From NCBI GenBank assembly GCA_028278225.1, contig JANQEU010000075.1:248001-312000 (forward strand): 64,000 nucleotides of DNA. Reading direction: 5' to 3'. Within the stretch, counting starts at the first letter, position 1; every line of letters starts with the position of its first letter. This DNA comes from Cyclobacteriaceae bacterium (GTDB lineage Bacteria > Bacteroidota > Bacteroidia > Cytophagales > Cyclobacteriaceae). This document shows, piece by piece, positions 51,520-60,285 of this stretch. The translations under genes were made by a program, and so were the position numbers. The notes beneath the pieces are model-generated. The model did no database searches. It saw nothing but the letters and a program-made list of their open reading frames with translations, and was not told the origin of the DNA.

Positions 51520-54159
51520 ATGGAGTCAAAGGTCATACGAGAGAAATTTCTTCGATTTTTTGAAGACAAAAAGCATAAAATCGTTTCTTCCGCACCTATT
51601 GTAGTGCAAAATGATCCCACATTGATGTTCACCAATGCCGGGATGAACCAGTTCAAAGATTTCTTTCTGGGCAATAAAAGTGCGGAATTCAAGAGAATTG
51701 CGGACACCCAAAAGTGTCTGAGAGTATCAGGAAAACACAATGATCTGGAGGAGGTTGGTTTTGATACATATCATCACACGATGTTTGAGATGCTTGGAAA
51801 CTGGTCGTTTGGCAATTATTTCAAAAAGGAAGCTATTTCCTGGGCGTGGGAGTTGCTTACAAAGGAGTTTGGTTTACCCGAGAACAGGATGTATGCTACG
51901 GTCTTTGAAGGAGATAAGGCTGAAAACCTGGCTGCTGATGACGAATCGAAGACCTATTGGGCGGAAATCATACCTAAAGACAGGATTTTGAATGGTTCCA
52001 AATCGGACAATTTCTGGGAAATGGGAGATACTGGGCCTTGCGGGCCATGCTCGGAGATACATATTGACTTAAGGCCTCAGAATAAAGTGGAGGAGGTTCC
52101 GGGACATGAACTGGTGAACAAAGATCATCCTCAGGTTGTGGAAATCTGGAACCTGGTATTTATTGAATTCAACAGGTTAAGTGACAATTCCCTGGAGAAC
52201 CTGCCTGAAAAACATGTGGACACGGGAATGGGGTTGGAACGGCTTGTTATGGCCATTCAGGGTGAGCAATCCAATTATGATACAGATCTTTTCCAACCTC
52301 TGATCAAGGAAATAGCGAAAAAGGCCAATGTCAGGTATGGTGAAAATGAAAAAACGGACATTGCCATAAGGGTAATTTCCGATCATATCCGGGCGATATC
52401 CTTTACGATAGCTGATGGTCAGATCCCTGGCAATGCCAAAGCTGGATATGTAGTGAGAAGGATTCTGAGAAGGGCAGTAAGGTATGGATACACTTTTCTT
52501 TCGTTTAACGAACCATTTCTGTTTGAATTAGTGCCGATTCTGGCAGATCAATTTGTGGATGTTTTCCCTGAATTAGCATCACAAAAGGAATTCGTGTCAA
52601 AGGTTATCCACGAGGAAGAAGTATCATTCTTACGAACCCTGGAAAACGGACTAAAGCGTTTTGACCTGCTCAAGAGACAATCGAAAAACGGTGTAATAAA
52701 TGGGAAGTCTGTGTTTGAATTATTCGATACCTATGGTTTTCCGGTCGACCTTACCACCTTAATTGCGAAGGAAAACAACCTGAGGGTTGATATAAAAGAA
52801 TTTGAGGCAGAGATGTCTAAACAGAAAGAGCGCTCCAAAAGTGCTGCTTCGCAGGATAAGGGAGACTGGGCTGATGTTGTCGCCACGGATGATCACTCAC
52901 AATTCATTGGATATGGTCATCTTAGTTCGGAAAGTTCAATCGTAAATTACCGGGAAGTAAGGGAGAAAAACAAAACCTACTTTCAGATAGTATTGGACCG
53001 GACACCCTTCTATGCAGAATCCGGCGGACAGGTAGGAGATACGGGTTACTTCAAGCAGGGGGAAAAGAGTGTTCGGATCTTCGATACGAAAAAGGAAAAC
53101 GAATTGATTGTCCATTATGCTGATAAACTTCCTGACAACGCGGCTGATCCGGTGTCCACTCTGGTGGATGGCGAGCGTCGAAAGCTAATTATGAACAATC
53201 ACTCTGCCACGCATCTGGCTCATGCTGCTTTGAAAAGTGTATTGGGCGATCATGTTCAGCAGCGAGGTTCTTTGGTAAACGAACATCATTTCCGGTTCGA
53301 TTTTTCACATTTCAGTAAGATGACGGACGAGGAGATTGAAAAAGTCGAAAAAATCGTTAATACCAAGATCCGTGAGAATATCCCGTTAGAAGAGCAGCGA
53401 AATGTACCGATAGATGAGGCCAAGGCCATGGGCGCTACGGCCCTGTTTGGTGAAAAATACGGGGATTTCGTGAGGGTGATCTCATTTGATAAAAACTATA
53501 GTGTCGAGCTGTGCGGAGGTACGCATGTACAGGCGACCGGTCAGATAGGTCAGTTCAAAATCATAAGTGAGTCATCAATTGCAGCCGGTGTAAGGCGTAT
53601 CGAAGCGATCACAGCTGAAAAAACAGAAGACTACATCAACAAGAGGCTTGTTTTGCTCGATCAGGTTAACACATTGCTAAAACACCCAAAAGATCTCCTT
53701 AAGACCCTGGATGACCTGATCAGGGAAAAGCAAAAACTGTCAAAAGAACTGGAGGAGATCAATAAAGAAAGATCCAAAGGGATCAAACAGGATATTGTGG
53801 ACAGCAAGGAAATGATAGGTGAGATCACTACTATTTTCTTCTCAGGAAAATTCACGTCAAACGATGTTATTAAGCAAATAGCTTTTGACCTTAAAAATGA
53901 AGTAAAAAACCTGCTTCTGGTGATTGGTGGCGATGTGCAGGGCAAACCAAATCTGACCGTTATGATCTCTGAAAATTTGGTGAAGGAAAAGGATCTGAAT
54001 GCCTCCAATCTTGTGCGGGAAATGGCCAGGTCTATTAAAGGCGGCGGCGGCGGTCAGCCTTTTTTTGCCACAGCCGGAGGTAAGGATGTCAACGGCCTCA
54101 AAGATGCACTTCAAACGGGAAGGGCACTGATATTGGAATCGTTAGGAGTTTCGGTATAA
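51520..54159 (+). CDS. alaS: Alanine-tRNA ligase
   Basis: 879 residues, full length. The class II catalytic core has TNAGMNQFKDFFLG, CLRVSGKHNDLEEVG, WSFGNYFKKEAI and the motif 3 region GAGLERLVM-like VDTGMGLERLVMAIQG. The editing domain has NNHSATHLAHAAL and the zinc-type VELCGGTHVQATGQI. The C-Ala domain ends in SIKGGGGGQPFFATAGG. Its ATG/stop overlaps the gatB start by one base, and downstream tlpA-like genes read on in the same direction. Confidence 0.97.
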   Translation: MESKVIREKFLRFFEDKKHKIVSSAPIVVQNDPTLMFTNAGMNQFKDFFLGNKSAEFKRIADTQKCLRVSGKHNDLEEVGFDTYHHTMFEMLGNWSFGNYFKKEAISWAWELLTKEFGLPENRMYATVFEGDKAENLAADDESKTYWAEIIPKDRILNGSKSDNFWEMGDTGPCGPCSEIHIDLRPQNKVEEVPGHELVNKDHPQVVEIWNLVFIEFNRLSDNSLENLPEKHVDTGMGLERLVMAIQGEQSNYDTDLFQPLIKEIAKKANVRYGENEKTDIAIRVISDHIRAISFTIADGQIPGNAKAGYVVRRILRRAVRYGYTFLSFNEPFLFELVPILADQFVDVFPELASQKEFVSKVIHEEEVSFLRTLENGLKRFDLLKRQSKNGVINGKSVFELFDTYGFPVDLTTLIAKENNLRVDIKEFEAEMSKQKERSKSAASQDKGDWADVVATDDHSQFIGYGHLSSESSIVNYREVREKNKTYFQIVLDRTPFYAESGGQVGDTGYFKQGEKSVRIFDTKKENELIVHYADKLPDNAADPVSTLVDGERRKLIMNNHSATHLAHAALKSVLGDHVQQRGSLVNEHHFRFDFSHFSKMTDEEIEKVEKIVNTKIRENIPLEEQRNVPIDEAKAMGATALFGEKYGDFVRVISFDKNYSVELCGGTHVQATGQIGQFKIISESSIAAGVRRIEAITAEKTEDYINKRLVLLDQVNTLLKHPKDLLKTLDDLIREKQKLSKELEEINKERSKGIKQDIVDSKEMIGEITTIFFSGKFTSNDVIKQIAFDLKNEVKNLLLVIGGDVQGKPNLTVMISENLVKEKDLNASNLVREMARSIKGGGGGQPFFATAGGKDVNGLKDALQTGRALILESLGVSV

Positions 54160-55622
54160 TGTTGGATCGGGAAAATTACGAACCTGTCATTGGCCTGGAA
54201 GTTCATGTCCAGTTGTCCACGAAATCGAAGATCTTTTCTTCTGACATCAATTCCTTCGGTCAGGAGCCCAACGAGAACATAAGCGCCATTACGATTGCGC
54301 ATCCGGGTGTTCTTCCCCTGATCAATAAATCAGTCGTGGACTGTGCCATCAAAATGGGATTGGCACTTAATTGTGATATCAGCAGGAAATTGATCTTTGA
54401 CCGGAAGAATTATTTTTACCCCGATTTGCCAAAGGGCTATCAAATCACCCAGGACACCACTCCGATCTGCCGGAACGGAGGATTGGAGATCAGGTCCTCA
54501 AATGGTAGCAAAAGTTATATTGCGCTCACGAAAATTCATCTGGAGGAAGATGCCGGAAAGTCTATTCACATCTCGGGTGAAGATTTCACAAAAGTAGATC
54601 TCAACAGGGCGGGCGTGCCATTGATCGAAATTGTGACGGAACCCGTCCTCAAGTCTTCAGATGAAGCAGCAATATTCTTGAGTGAAATAAGGAAGATCGC
54701 CAGATATCTTGAAATCAGCGATGGTAATATGGAGGAGGGTTCGTTGAGATGTGACGCCAATGTCTCCATTCACAGGAAAGGAGAAGCCCTTGGGAATAAA
54801 GTGGAAGTAAAGAATATGAACTCTTTTCGGAATGTTGCCAGGGCAATAGATAAAGAAATAGAGAGGCAACTGGAACTAAAGAAAGCCGGTAAAGAGATCA
54901 TTTCGGAAACCCGTACCTTCAATCCGGCCACTGGAGAAACCTCCGAAATGAGAACGAAAGAAGTCCTCAATGACTATCGCTATTTTCCGGAGCCTGATAT
55001 CAGCCCGATCATTGTAGATGATAGATGGATAGACGGGATCAAATCACAAATGCCAGCACTTCCCCATGAAGTTAAATTGAGATTAATTGAAGAGTTTGGG
55101 TTACCTGAGTATGATGCCGGGGTACTAACTGAGGAAAAGTCCAAAGCCAATTATTTCATTGAAGTGACAGCATATATTGATGAATATAAACAGATTTCAA
55201 ATTGGTTGATGGGACCCGTACGGTCTTATTTAAATGACAATAACCTTTCGATAGATCGGTTTCCCCTAAAACCAAAAGTGATAGCGGAGATCATTGAATT
55301 GGTAAGATCAGGAAGGATCAGTCAGACCATAGCCACGCAAAGCCTGTTCAGGTATTTGCTCAAACACCCGGAAGTGACACCTGCTGATGCAGTAGATCGC
55401 CTGAATATTGTGCAGGAAGGGAACTCTAAAAAAATTCAATCGCTTGTAAACGAAATACTGGAGGCAAATCCGGATAAGGTGAAAGCCTATCACAATGGAA
55501 AGAAAGGATTAACCGGCATGTTCATGGGTGAGCTGATGAAAAAATCATCCGGGAAAGTAGATCCGAAATTAGCCAACAGATTGATTGTAGATTCGTTAGA
55601 AAGCAGAAGACAAAAGATATGA
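54159..55622 (+). CDS. gatB: Aspartyl/glutamyl-tRNA amidotransferase subunit B
   Basis: 487 residues. YEPVIGLEVHVQLSTKSKIF is the GatB signature start; FDRKNYFYPDLPKGYQITQ, IHLEEDAGKSIH and GVPLIEIVTEPV are the kinase-site motifs, and the C-terminal YqeY-like tail ends with NGKKGLTGMFMGELMKKSSG. It forms the GatCAB amidotransferase for Gln-tRNA and/or Asn-tRNA. gatA and gatC are not in this window, so the subunits are split. It overlaps the next gene by four bases. Confidence 0.97.
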   Translation: MLDRENYEPVIGLEVHVQLSTKSKIFSSDINSFGQEPNENISAITIAHPGVLPLINKSVVDCAIKMGLALNCDISRKLIFDRKNYFYPDLPKGYQITQDTTPICRNGGLEIRSSNGSKSYIALTKIHLEEDAGKSIHISGEDFTKVDLNRAGVPLIEIVTEPVLKSSDEAAIFLSEIRKIARYLEISDGNMEEGSLRCDANVSIHRKGEALGNKVEVKNMNSFRNVARAIDKEIERQLELKKAGKEIISETRTFNPATGETSEMRTKEVLNDYRYFPEPDISPIIVDDRWIDGIKSQMPALPHEVKLRLIEEFGLPEYDAGVLTEEKSKANYFIEVTAYIDEYKQISNWLMGPVRSYLNDNNLSIDRFPLKPKVIAEIIELVRSGRISQTIATQSLFRYLLKHPEVTPADAVDRLNIVQEGNSKKIQSLVNEILEANPDKVKAYHNGKKGLTGMFMGELMKKSSGKVDPKLANRLIVDSLESRRQKI

Positions 55623-56722
55623 AAAAGCTATATTTTATTGCAGTCATCATTTTATTCGCCGCTTGCACCAAAAAAAGTGAGGGTATACTGATCTCGGGCA
55701 AAGTGGCAAACCCTGTTCCCGGTGAAATGACATACCTTTTATGGTTAGGTGAATCCGGCCTTGAGGTAGTTGATTCCATTGAGGTAGGCGATAATGGTGA
55801 ATTTGAGACATACCTGAAAGTAAATCAACCGGAGTTTTACCGTGTCAGCTTCTATGACCGTCAATTTATCAACCTGATCCTTACCGGTGAAGAGAAGAAA
55901 GTTTACATCGAAGCCGATGGATCCGATCCCAACGGCAAAAACAATGTTACGGGATCCTATCATACAGATTTGATGAGACAGCTGGATAGCATTGCCAGAA
56001 AAAAGCAGAGTGACATTCAGTTGTTGAATCAGGAAGCGATGCAGGCCAGATCAAGGGGCGATGTGAAAACTATGAATGAGATCACCGATCAGTACTATTA
56101 TCTGAATGGGAAACACAACCGAAACATGAAAATCCGGATCAGGCAATCACTTCCGTCGCTGGCGGCCTTGTACGGTATAAATTACATCGATGTCGAGCAG
56201 GAATTTCAATTTGCAGACAGCCTCGTCACCATATTCAAGAGCTCGCTTCCTGATAATACATTGACAAAAGAATTAAGCGCGCGGATAGACGTACTAAGAA
56301 AACTTGCCGTGGGTGCCGATGCACCTGAGATATCTTTGCCGACCCCTGAAGGGGATCATGTAACATTAAGTTCGCTTAAAGGCAACTACGTCTTAATTGA
56401 TTTTTGGGCGGCATGGTGCAGACCCTGCCGGATGGAAAATCCAAATGTTGTCAAACTTTATAACAAATACAAAGACAGGAATTTTGAGATCTATGGTGTT
56501 TCCCTGGACCGGAAGCGGGAGGCTTGGCTTAAAGCCATTGAAGATGATGGATTGATGTGGAGGCATGTATCCGACCTTAAATATTTTAATTCGGAAGCTG
56601 CCCGGCAGTATAACATCAATGCAATCCCCGCTACTTACCTCATTGATCCGGATGGTAAGATCATGGCCAAAGGATTGCGAGGTGAGTCTCTTAGACTAAA
56701 ACTGGAAGAGATCTTCGGTTAG
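55619..56722 (+). CDS. TlpA-type thiol:disulfide oxidoreductase lipoprotein with DUF4369
   Basis: 367 residues. A lipoprotein signal (LYFIAVIILFAACTKK) is followed by a DUF4369 domain (about 25-130, ILISGKVANPVPGEM), a helical linker and a thioredoxin-fold domain (about 225-365) with the redox pair WAAWCRPCRMENP and cis-Pro in INAIPATYLIDPDG. It reduces disulfides in envelope proteins, for example in cytochrome maturation. DUF4369-AhpC fusions are typical of Bacteroidota. It is co-directional with gatB. Confidence 0.93.
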   Translation: MKKLYFIAVIILFAACTKKSEGILISGKVANPVPGEMTYLLWLGESGLEVVDSIEVGDNGEFETYLKVNQPEFYRVSFYDRQFINLILTGEEKKVYIEADGSDPNGKNNVTGSYHTDLMRQLDSIARKKQSDIQLLNQEAMQARSRGDVKTMNEITDQYYYLNGKHNRNMKIRIRQSLPSLAALYGINYIDVEQEFQFADSLVTIFKSSLPDNTLTKELSARIDVLRKLAVGADAPEISLPTPEGDHVTLSSLKGNYVLIDFWAAWCRPCRMENPNVVKLYNKYKDRNFEIYGVSLDRKREAWLKAIEDDGLMWRHVSDLKYFNSEAARQYNINAIPATYLIDPDGKIMAKGLRGESLRLKLEEIFG

Positions 56723-56806
56723 GATCCAAAACCAAATTTGAAGCAAGCAACTCAAACTAATATAGATGGAGAATCTTTAACTTTAGGATCGAAAATTGCA
56801 ATATCA

Positions 56807-57028
56807 ATGGACATTCAAACAACCAAAATTAACCTTATTCATTGGTTAACTGAACTTAAAGATCCTGATATCTTAAGGCAGCTTGAAGTAATAAAAAGCG
56901 GACAGGATTGGTGGGATGAGATCAGCGAAGAAGAACGTTTAGCAATTGATGAAGGCTTAGCTCAACTGGATCGGGGAGAAGGTGTCTCTCACCAGGAGGT
57001 GATGGCAAGGGTAAAAGAGAAGTTTTGA
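56807..57028 (+). CDS. Antitoxin of a ParE/RelE-type toxin-antitoxin pair
   Basis: About 73 residues from the ATG at 56807; the frame opens earlier, but the family begins here (MDIQTTKINLIHWLTELKDP). IKSGQDWWDEISEEERLAIDEGL and the Gly-rich GEGVSHQEVMARVKEKF are typical of the small antitoxins paired with ParE-like toxins in Bacteroidota. They have no DNA-binding fold that I can see. The toxin gene follows after three bases. Confidence 0.8.
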   Translation: MDIQTTKINLIHWLTELKDPDILRQLEVIKSGQDWWDEISEEERLAIDEGLAQLDRGEGVSHQEVMARVKEKF

Positions 57029-57031
57029 TCT

Positions 57032-57328
57032 GTGACAAGGCAAATTGAGTGGTCTCCTCGTGCTACGAAAGAGTATTTGAACCTGATTGACTATTTGCTC
57101 GATGAATGGGGGGAGAGGCCGGCGAGAAAATTTGCCAATCGCCTGGAAACCATCTTAGCAGAAATATCAGAAAGACCAAAAATGTATCCCGTTACAATCA
57201 GTCGTAGAAATGTGAGACGATGTGTGGTTAGCAAACAAGCAAGTTTGTATTACCGAATCAGGAATGAAAAGATTGAGTTGATAACCATCTTTGATACCAG
57301 ACAAAATCCCTCTATGAAGAAACTGTAG
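57032..57328 (+). CDS. ParE/RelE-type toxin
   Basis: 98 residues with a GTG start at 57032. QIEWSPRATKEYLNLIDYLLDEWGERPARKFANRL is the typical helical start, RPKMYPVTISRRNVRRCVVSKQASLYYRI the central beta sheet, and ELITIFDTRQNP the closing strand with the conserved Asp-x-R-Q-x-P. Such toxins block DNA gyrase (ParE) or cut mRNA (RelE); the subgroup cannot be told. Base use and position next to core genes give no sign of recent transfer. Confidence 0.9.
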   Translation: MTRQIEWSPRATKEYLNLIDYLLDEWGERPARKFANRLETILAEISERPKMYPVTISRRNVRRCVVSKQASLYYRIRNEKIELITIFDTRQNPSMKKL

Positions 57329-57469
57329 CTCTATTTGAGATACCCCCTGAAATTAAATATACTGTAGCCTGTAAAAATTTGGGAAAAGAAATACCTGGTG
57401 AATCGGACGAAGCAAAATAGGATCAAAACTAATCACGGATTGGGTCCGGCATCAACCGTATGTATCCGG

Positions 57470-57922
57470 CTAAATTCCAAACCATTTTTTGAGTGCCTCC
57501 CAGAACAAGAGCTTCTCCCCGGGGTTAGATGCCAGGAATGCCAGGGGTTTGGAAATGAAAGTGTTTCCATAACTTGTTTGAGTGGGTTCATACAATGTAT
57601 TTACACCGAGCGCCGGTTTAAATTCTTCCCCAAAAACAATAAGCTTATCTGATTTGGCTTTCAATTCCTCAATGGATCTGGCAAGCGTAACCGTGACAGG
57701 GTCCACACCCAGTCCTTTCAGGGTTTTATTCAGATTTTCCAATTCCAATTGATCGAATGATCCCAATACGGTTACCGGGGCGGTCACTTCATTTTCTTCG
57801 GAAATCGATTCCACGTTATCCCGATCGGAATCAGTCTTTTCCGGAACCGGTTCTTTTACTTTTCCCCTGACATCGTAAAGTTCTTCGGTTATAAATTGAT
57901 GTAGATGCCTGTCCTCGATCAT
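57470..57922 (-). CDS. Hypothetical protein following the thioesterase gene
   Basis: 150 residues without signal peptide. An acidic, low-complexity middle (EKTDSDRDNVESISEENEV) separates an N-terminal helix (HLHQFITEELYDVRG) from a compact alpha/beta end (VLGSFDQLELENLNKTLKGLG, SDKLIVFGEEFKPALGVNTL, LLFWEALKKWFG). The end pattern is that of a small Rossmann-like or polymerase-clamp-loader psi-like fold, but I do not recognise the family. It overlaps the thioesterase by four bases. Confidence 0.6.
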   Translation of the reverse strand: MIEDRHLHQFITEELYDVRGKVKEPVPEKTDSDRDNVESISEENEVTAPVTVLGSFDQLELENLNKTLKGLGVDPVTVTLARSIEELKAKSDKLIVFGEEFKPALGVNTLYEPTQTSYGNTFISKPLAFLASNPGEKLLFWEALKKWFGI

Positions 57923-58440
57923 TGAAGCTTGAATATTGACTTCAGTTCGTTTGCGTCTTCGGGTTTCATTCTTTTGGCAAGGACAAGACGCAGTTGTCTT
58001 CTTCGCAAAGCGCCTTCATAAAGCTCCATCTCCAGGTCGGACTCAGGATGTACTTCAGGTACGTCGATAGGTCGTCCCGTTTGATCAACTGCGACAAACG
58101 TGAAGAAGGCGGAATTGGTTTCAGTCTTTCTGCCGGAAGGAATGTCCTCGGCAGAAACCTGGATGAATACCTCCATTGAGGAGTTAAATGCCCTGGTCAC
58201 AAAGGCCTCAAGTGTAACGACATTTCCCAGGTTAATGGGTTTGCTAAATGATATATTGTCAACGGACGCAGTTACTACGATCCTGTTGGAATGCTTTTGT
58301 GCGGAAATTGCCGCTGCAATATCCATCCAATGCATCAGGCGTCCACCCATAAGATTATTCAACGGATTCGTATCATTCGGGAGTACCAGTTCCGTCATGG
58401 TTACCAGGGAATCATTACATTTTTTGTGGATTTTTTTCAT
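57919..58440 (-). CDS. Acyl-CoA thioesterase (hotdog fold, YciA/BACH type)
   Basis: About 173 residues from the ATG at 58440, just after the pcm stop with a GGAG just upstream; longer upstream readings run through pcm in another frame. PNDTNPLNNLMGGRLMHWMDIAAAISAQKHS holds the active-site Asn and Asp of the hotdog helix, and VVTASVDNISFSKPINLGNVVTLEAFV continues the fold. It hydrolyses acyl-CoA thioesters. It lies between pcm and a hypothetical gene in one operon. Confidence 0.92.
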   Translation of the reverse strand: MKKIHKKCNDSLVTMTELVLPNDTNPLNNLMGGRLMHWMDIAAAISAQKHSNRIVVTASVDNISFSKPINLGNVVTLEAFVTRAFNSSMEVFIQVSAEDIPSGRKTETNSAFFTFVAVDQTGRPIDVPEVHPESDLEMELYEGALRRRQLRLVLAKRMKPEDANELKSIFKLQ

Positions 58441-58444
58441 GTGT

Positions 58445-59101
58445 TTATCTCCAGCCTTCTTCGCCGAGCAAAGGTACAAAACTGAACCGGTCATATTCCT
58501 TTTTGGAAATCCTGTTTTCATCAATTTTAGTGACCTTTACCATTTTCTGTATCCGCTTGCCACCGACCGGTATGACCAGTTTACCGTTCGGATTCAGCTG
58601 GTTGATCAATTCGGAAGGTACGTTCGGAGCGGCAGCCGTTACCAGAATACCGTCATATGGTGCGTGGTCAGGCAATCCCTTCGATCCGTCTCCATAGAAC
58701 AGGTTGGTTTTGTAACCGATTTTCGGAAGAAATCTTACAGTTCTTTTGTACAGTACCTCATTATATTCTATGGAATACACAACAGCTCCGAGTTCGAGTA
58801 AGATACAGGCCTGATAACCTGACCCCGTTCCGATCTCCAGTATTTTCTTACCGGGTTTTATCTCCAGCAATTCAGTCTGGAAAGCAACCGTGTATGGCTG
58901 CGAAATAGTCTGACCCTCACCTATGGGAAACGCTTTATCCTCATAGGCGTGCTCAATGAATATCGGATCAAAGAAAAAGTGTCGTGGAACCTTCCGGAAT
59001 GCCTCCAGGATCCGTTCGCTTTTTATTCCCTTTTTGGCAATTTCTTTTACCAAAATATTACGTAATCCACGAGCCCGATAACTGTCTTCCAATTTCTCCA
59101 T
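58445..59101 (-). CDS. pcm: Protein-L-isoaspartate O-methyltransferase
   Basis: 218 residues. MEKLEDSYRARGLRNILVKE begins the family, RVPRHFF-like VPRHFFFDP and AYEDKAFPIGEGQTISQPY are the substrate loop, and ILEIGTGSGYQACILLELG is the SAM-binding loop. It repairs damaged Asp/Asn residues in aged proteins. It diverges from ribE across a 41-base gap with a -7 box at 59113-59120 and precedes the thioesterase by 4 bases. Confidence 0.95.
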   Translation of the reverse strand: MEKLEDSYRARGLRNILVKEIAKKGIKSERILEAFRKVPRHFFFDPIFIEHAYEDKAFPIGEGQTISQPYTVAFQTELLEIKPGKKILEIGTGSGYQACILLELGAVVYSIEYNEVLYKRTVRFLPKIGYKTNLFYGDGSKGLPDHAPYDGILVTAAAPNVPSELINQLNPNGKLVIPVGGKRIQKMVKVTKIDENRISKKEYDRFSFVPLLGEEGWR

Positions 59102-59112
59102 TAAATTGCCCC

Positions 59113-59120
59113 CAAATCTA
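59113..59120 (-). promoter_or_regulatory. -7 box of pcm
   Basis: Minus strand TAGATTTG, an exact TAnnTTTG match, 11 bases before the pcm ATG. No -33 at 19 bases; the 41-base gap also leaves no room for an FMN riboswitch before ribE. Confidence 0.35.
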
Positions 59121-59142
59121 GTATAAGCGCTACAAAGAAGTC

Positions 59143-59742
59143 ATGTTTACAGGTATTATCGAAGCAACCGGGGTACTCAAAGAAGTAGTGAAATCCGGCA
59201 GCAATATGGATTTTTGTTTTCAATCGGAAATCGGGAAGGAACTATCAATTGATCAAAGCGTCAGCCATAATGGCGTTTGTCTTACCATAACCAAAACCGA
59301 GGGAGATCTTCACTGGGTTACGGCTGTTGATGAAACATTGAAGCGGTCAAATTTGGGAGTTTTGAAAATCGGGTCAGAGATAAACCTTGAGAGGTGTCTG
59401 AAAGCAGACAGCAGATTTGACGGTCATATCGTGCAGGGACATGTAGACCTGATGGCTGAGGTCAAAAAGATCACAGATGAAGATGGGAGTTGGCTCTATG
59501 ACTTTCAGTACGATGATACGGACGAAGTAATGGTCGATAAAGGCAGTATTTCCGTGAATGGAGTAAGTCTTACCTGCTTTGATACAACTTTTAACTCATT
59601 TCGAGTCGCTATTATCCCTTACACTTACGATCACACTAACTTTCATGAAATGCGGGTCGGAGACAAAGTCAATCTCGAATTTGACATATTAGGTAAATAC
59701 GTCCAAAAATTACTGGAGAAAAGGGGACTTCAGTTGTCCTGA
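59143..59742 (+). CDS. ribE: Riboflavin synthase subunit alpha
   Basis: 199 residues made of two similar lumazine-binding barrels. The first begins MFTGIIEATGVLKEVV and has VSHNGVCLTI and VDETLKRSNLG; the second (about 95-190) has HIVQGHVDLMAEVKKI and KGSISVNGVSLTCF. The enzyme dismutates two lumazines into riboflavin. The 3' end overlaps the convergent PAP2 gene by 33 bases. Confidence 0.97.
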   Translation: MFTGIIEATGVLKEVVKSGSNMDFCFQSEIGKELSIDQSVSHNGVCLTITKTEGDLHWVTAVDETLKRSNLGVLKIGSEINLERCLKADSRFDGHIVQGHVDLMAEVKKITDEDGSWLYDFQYDDTDEVMVDKGSISVNGVSLTCFDTTFNSFRVAIIPYTYDHTNFHEMRVGDKVNLEFDILGKYVQKLLEKRGLQLS

Positions 59743-60285
59743 GCCCAGTATGATCATTATTCTGAAAACCAGGTAAGCAAGTAATCCCCCGACGATAAAT
59801 CCTGCCAGGACATCTCCGGGGTAATGAACTCCCAGGTAAATGCGTGAGAAACCCACCAATCCCGACCAGGTGATTAAAGTCCGGCCGACCCACTTTTTAT
59901 CCAGTAAAAAGAAATTAAAGAGAGCAAAACCCATGGTGTTTGCGGCATGTGATGAAGCAAATCCGTATTTCCCACCGCAACCTTTTATGATAAAAATAGT
60001 GTCGGCAAATTGCGGATTATGACACGGTCGCAGCCTTTCAAAAAATGGTTTCATGAAAGAAGAAGTCACCTGATCCGTCAATGTGACCAGGACAATCAGG
60101 GATAGAACCGGTATCCAAAATCTGGTGCCAAATTTTTGGTAGATCAAAAAAACAACCAAAGCATATAATGGGATCCAGATGTATTTGTCCGAGAGCCATA
60201 ACATTGGGGCATCCAGGTAAGGGTGACCAAATCCATTGAGGATCAGGAAGAGTTTTTCATCCAGATCCAGCAGTTGATCAATCAT
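59710..60285 (-). CDS. PAP2-family phosphatase
   Basis: 191 residues with about five membrane segments. The three phosphatase motifs are KPFFERLRP (about 79-87), SSHAANTMG (about 111-119) and SRIYLGVHYPGDVLAG (about 144-159). Likely substrates are undecaprenyl pyrophosphate or lipid A phosphates. Its end overlaps ribE on the other strand, and its start overlaps the hemF stop by eight bases. Confidence 0.93.
   Translation of the reverse strand: MIDQLLDLDEKLFLILNGFGHPYLDAPMLWLSDKYIWIPLYALVVFLIYQKFGTRFWIPVLSLIVLVTLTDQVTSSFMKPFFERLRPCHNPQFADTIFIIKGCGGKYGFASSHAANTMGFALFNFFLLDKKWVGRTLITWSGLVGFSRIYLGVHYPGDVLAGFIVGGLLAYLVFRIMIILGSGQLKSPFLQ

Noticed and set aside
59102-59142. FMN riboswitch before ribE
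   Set aside because: The gap is only 41 bases, too short for an aptamer.
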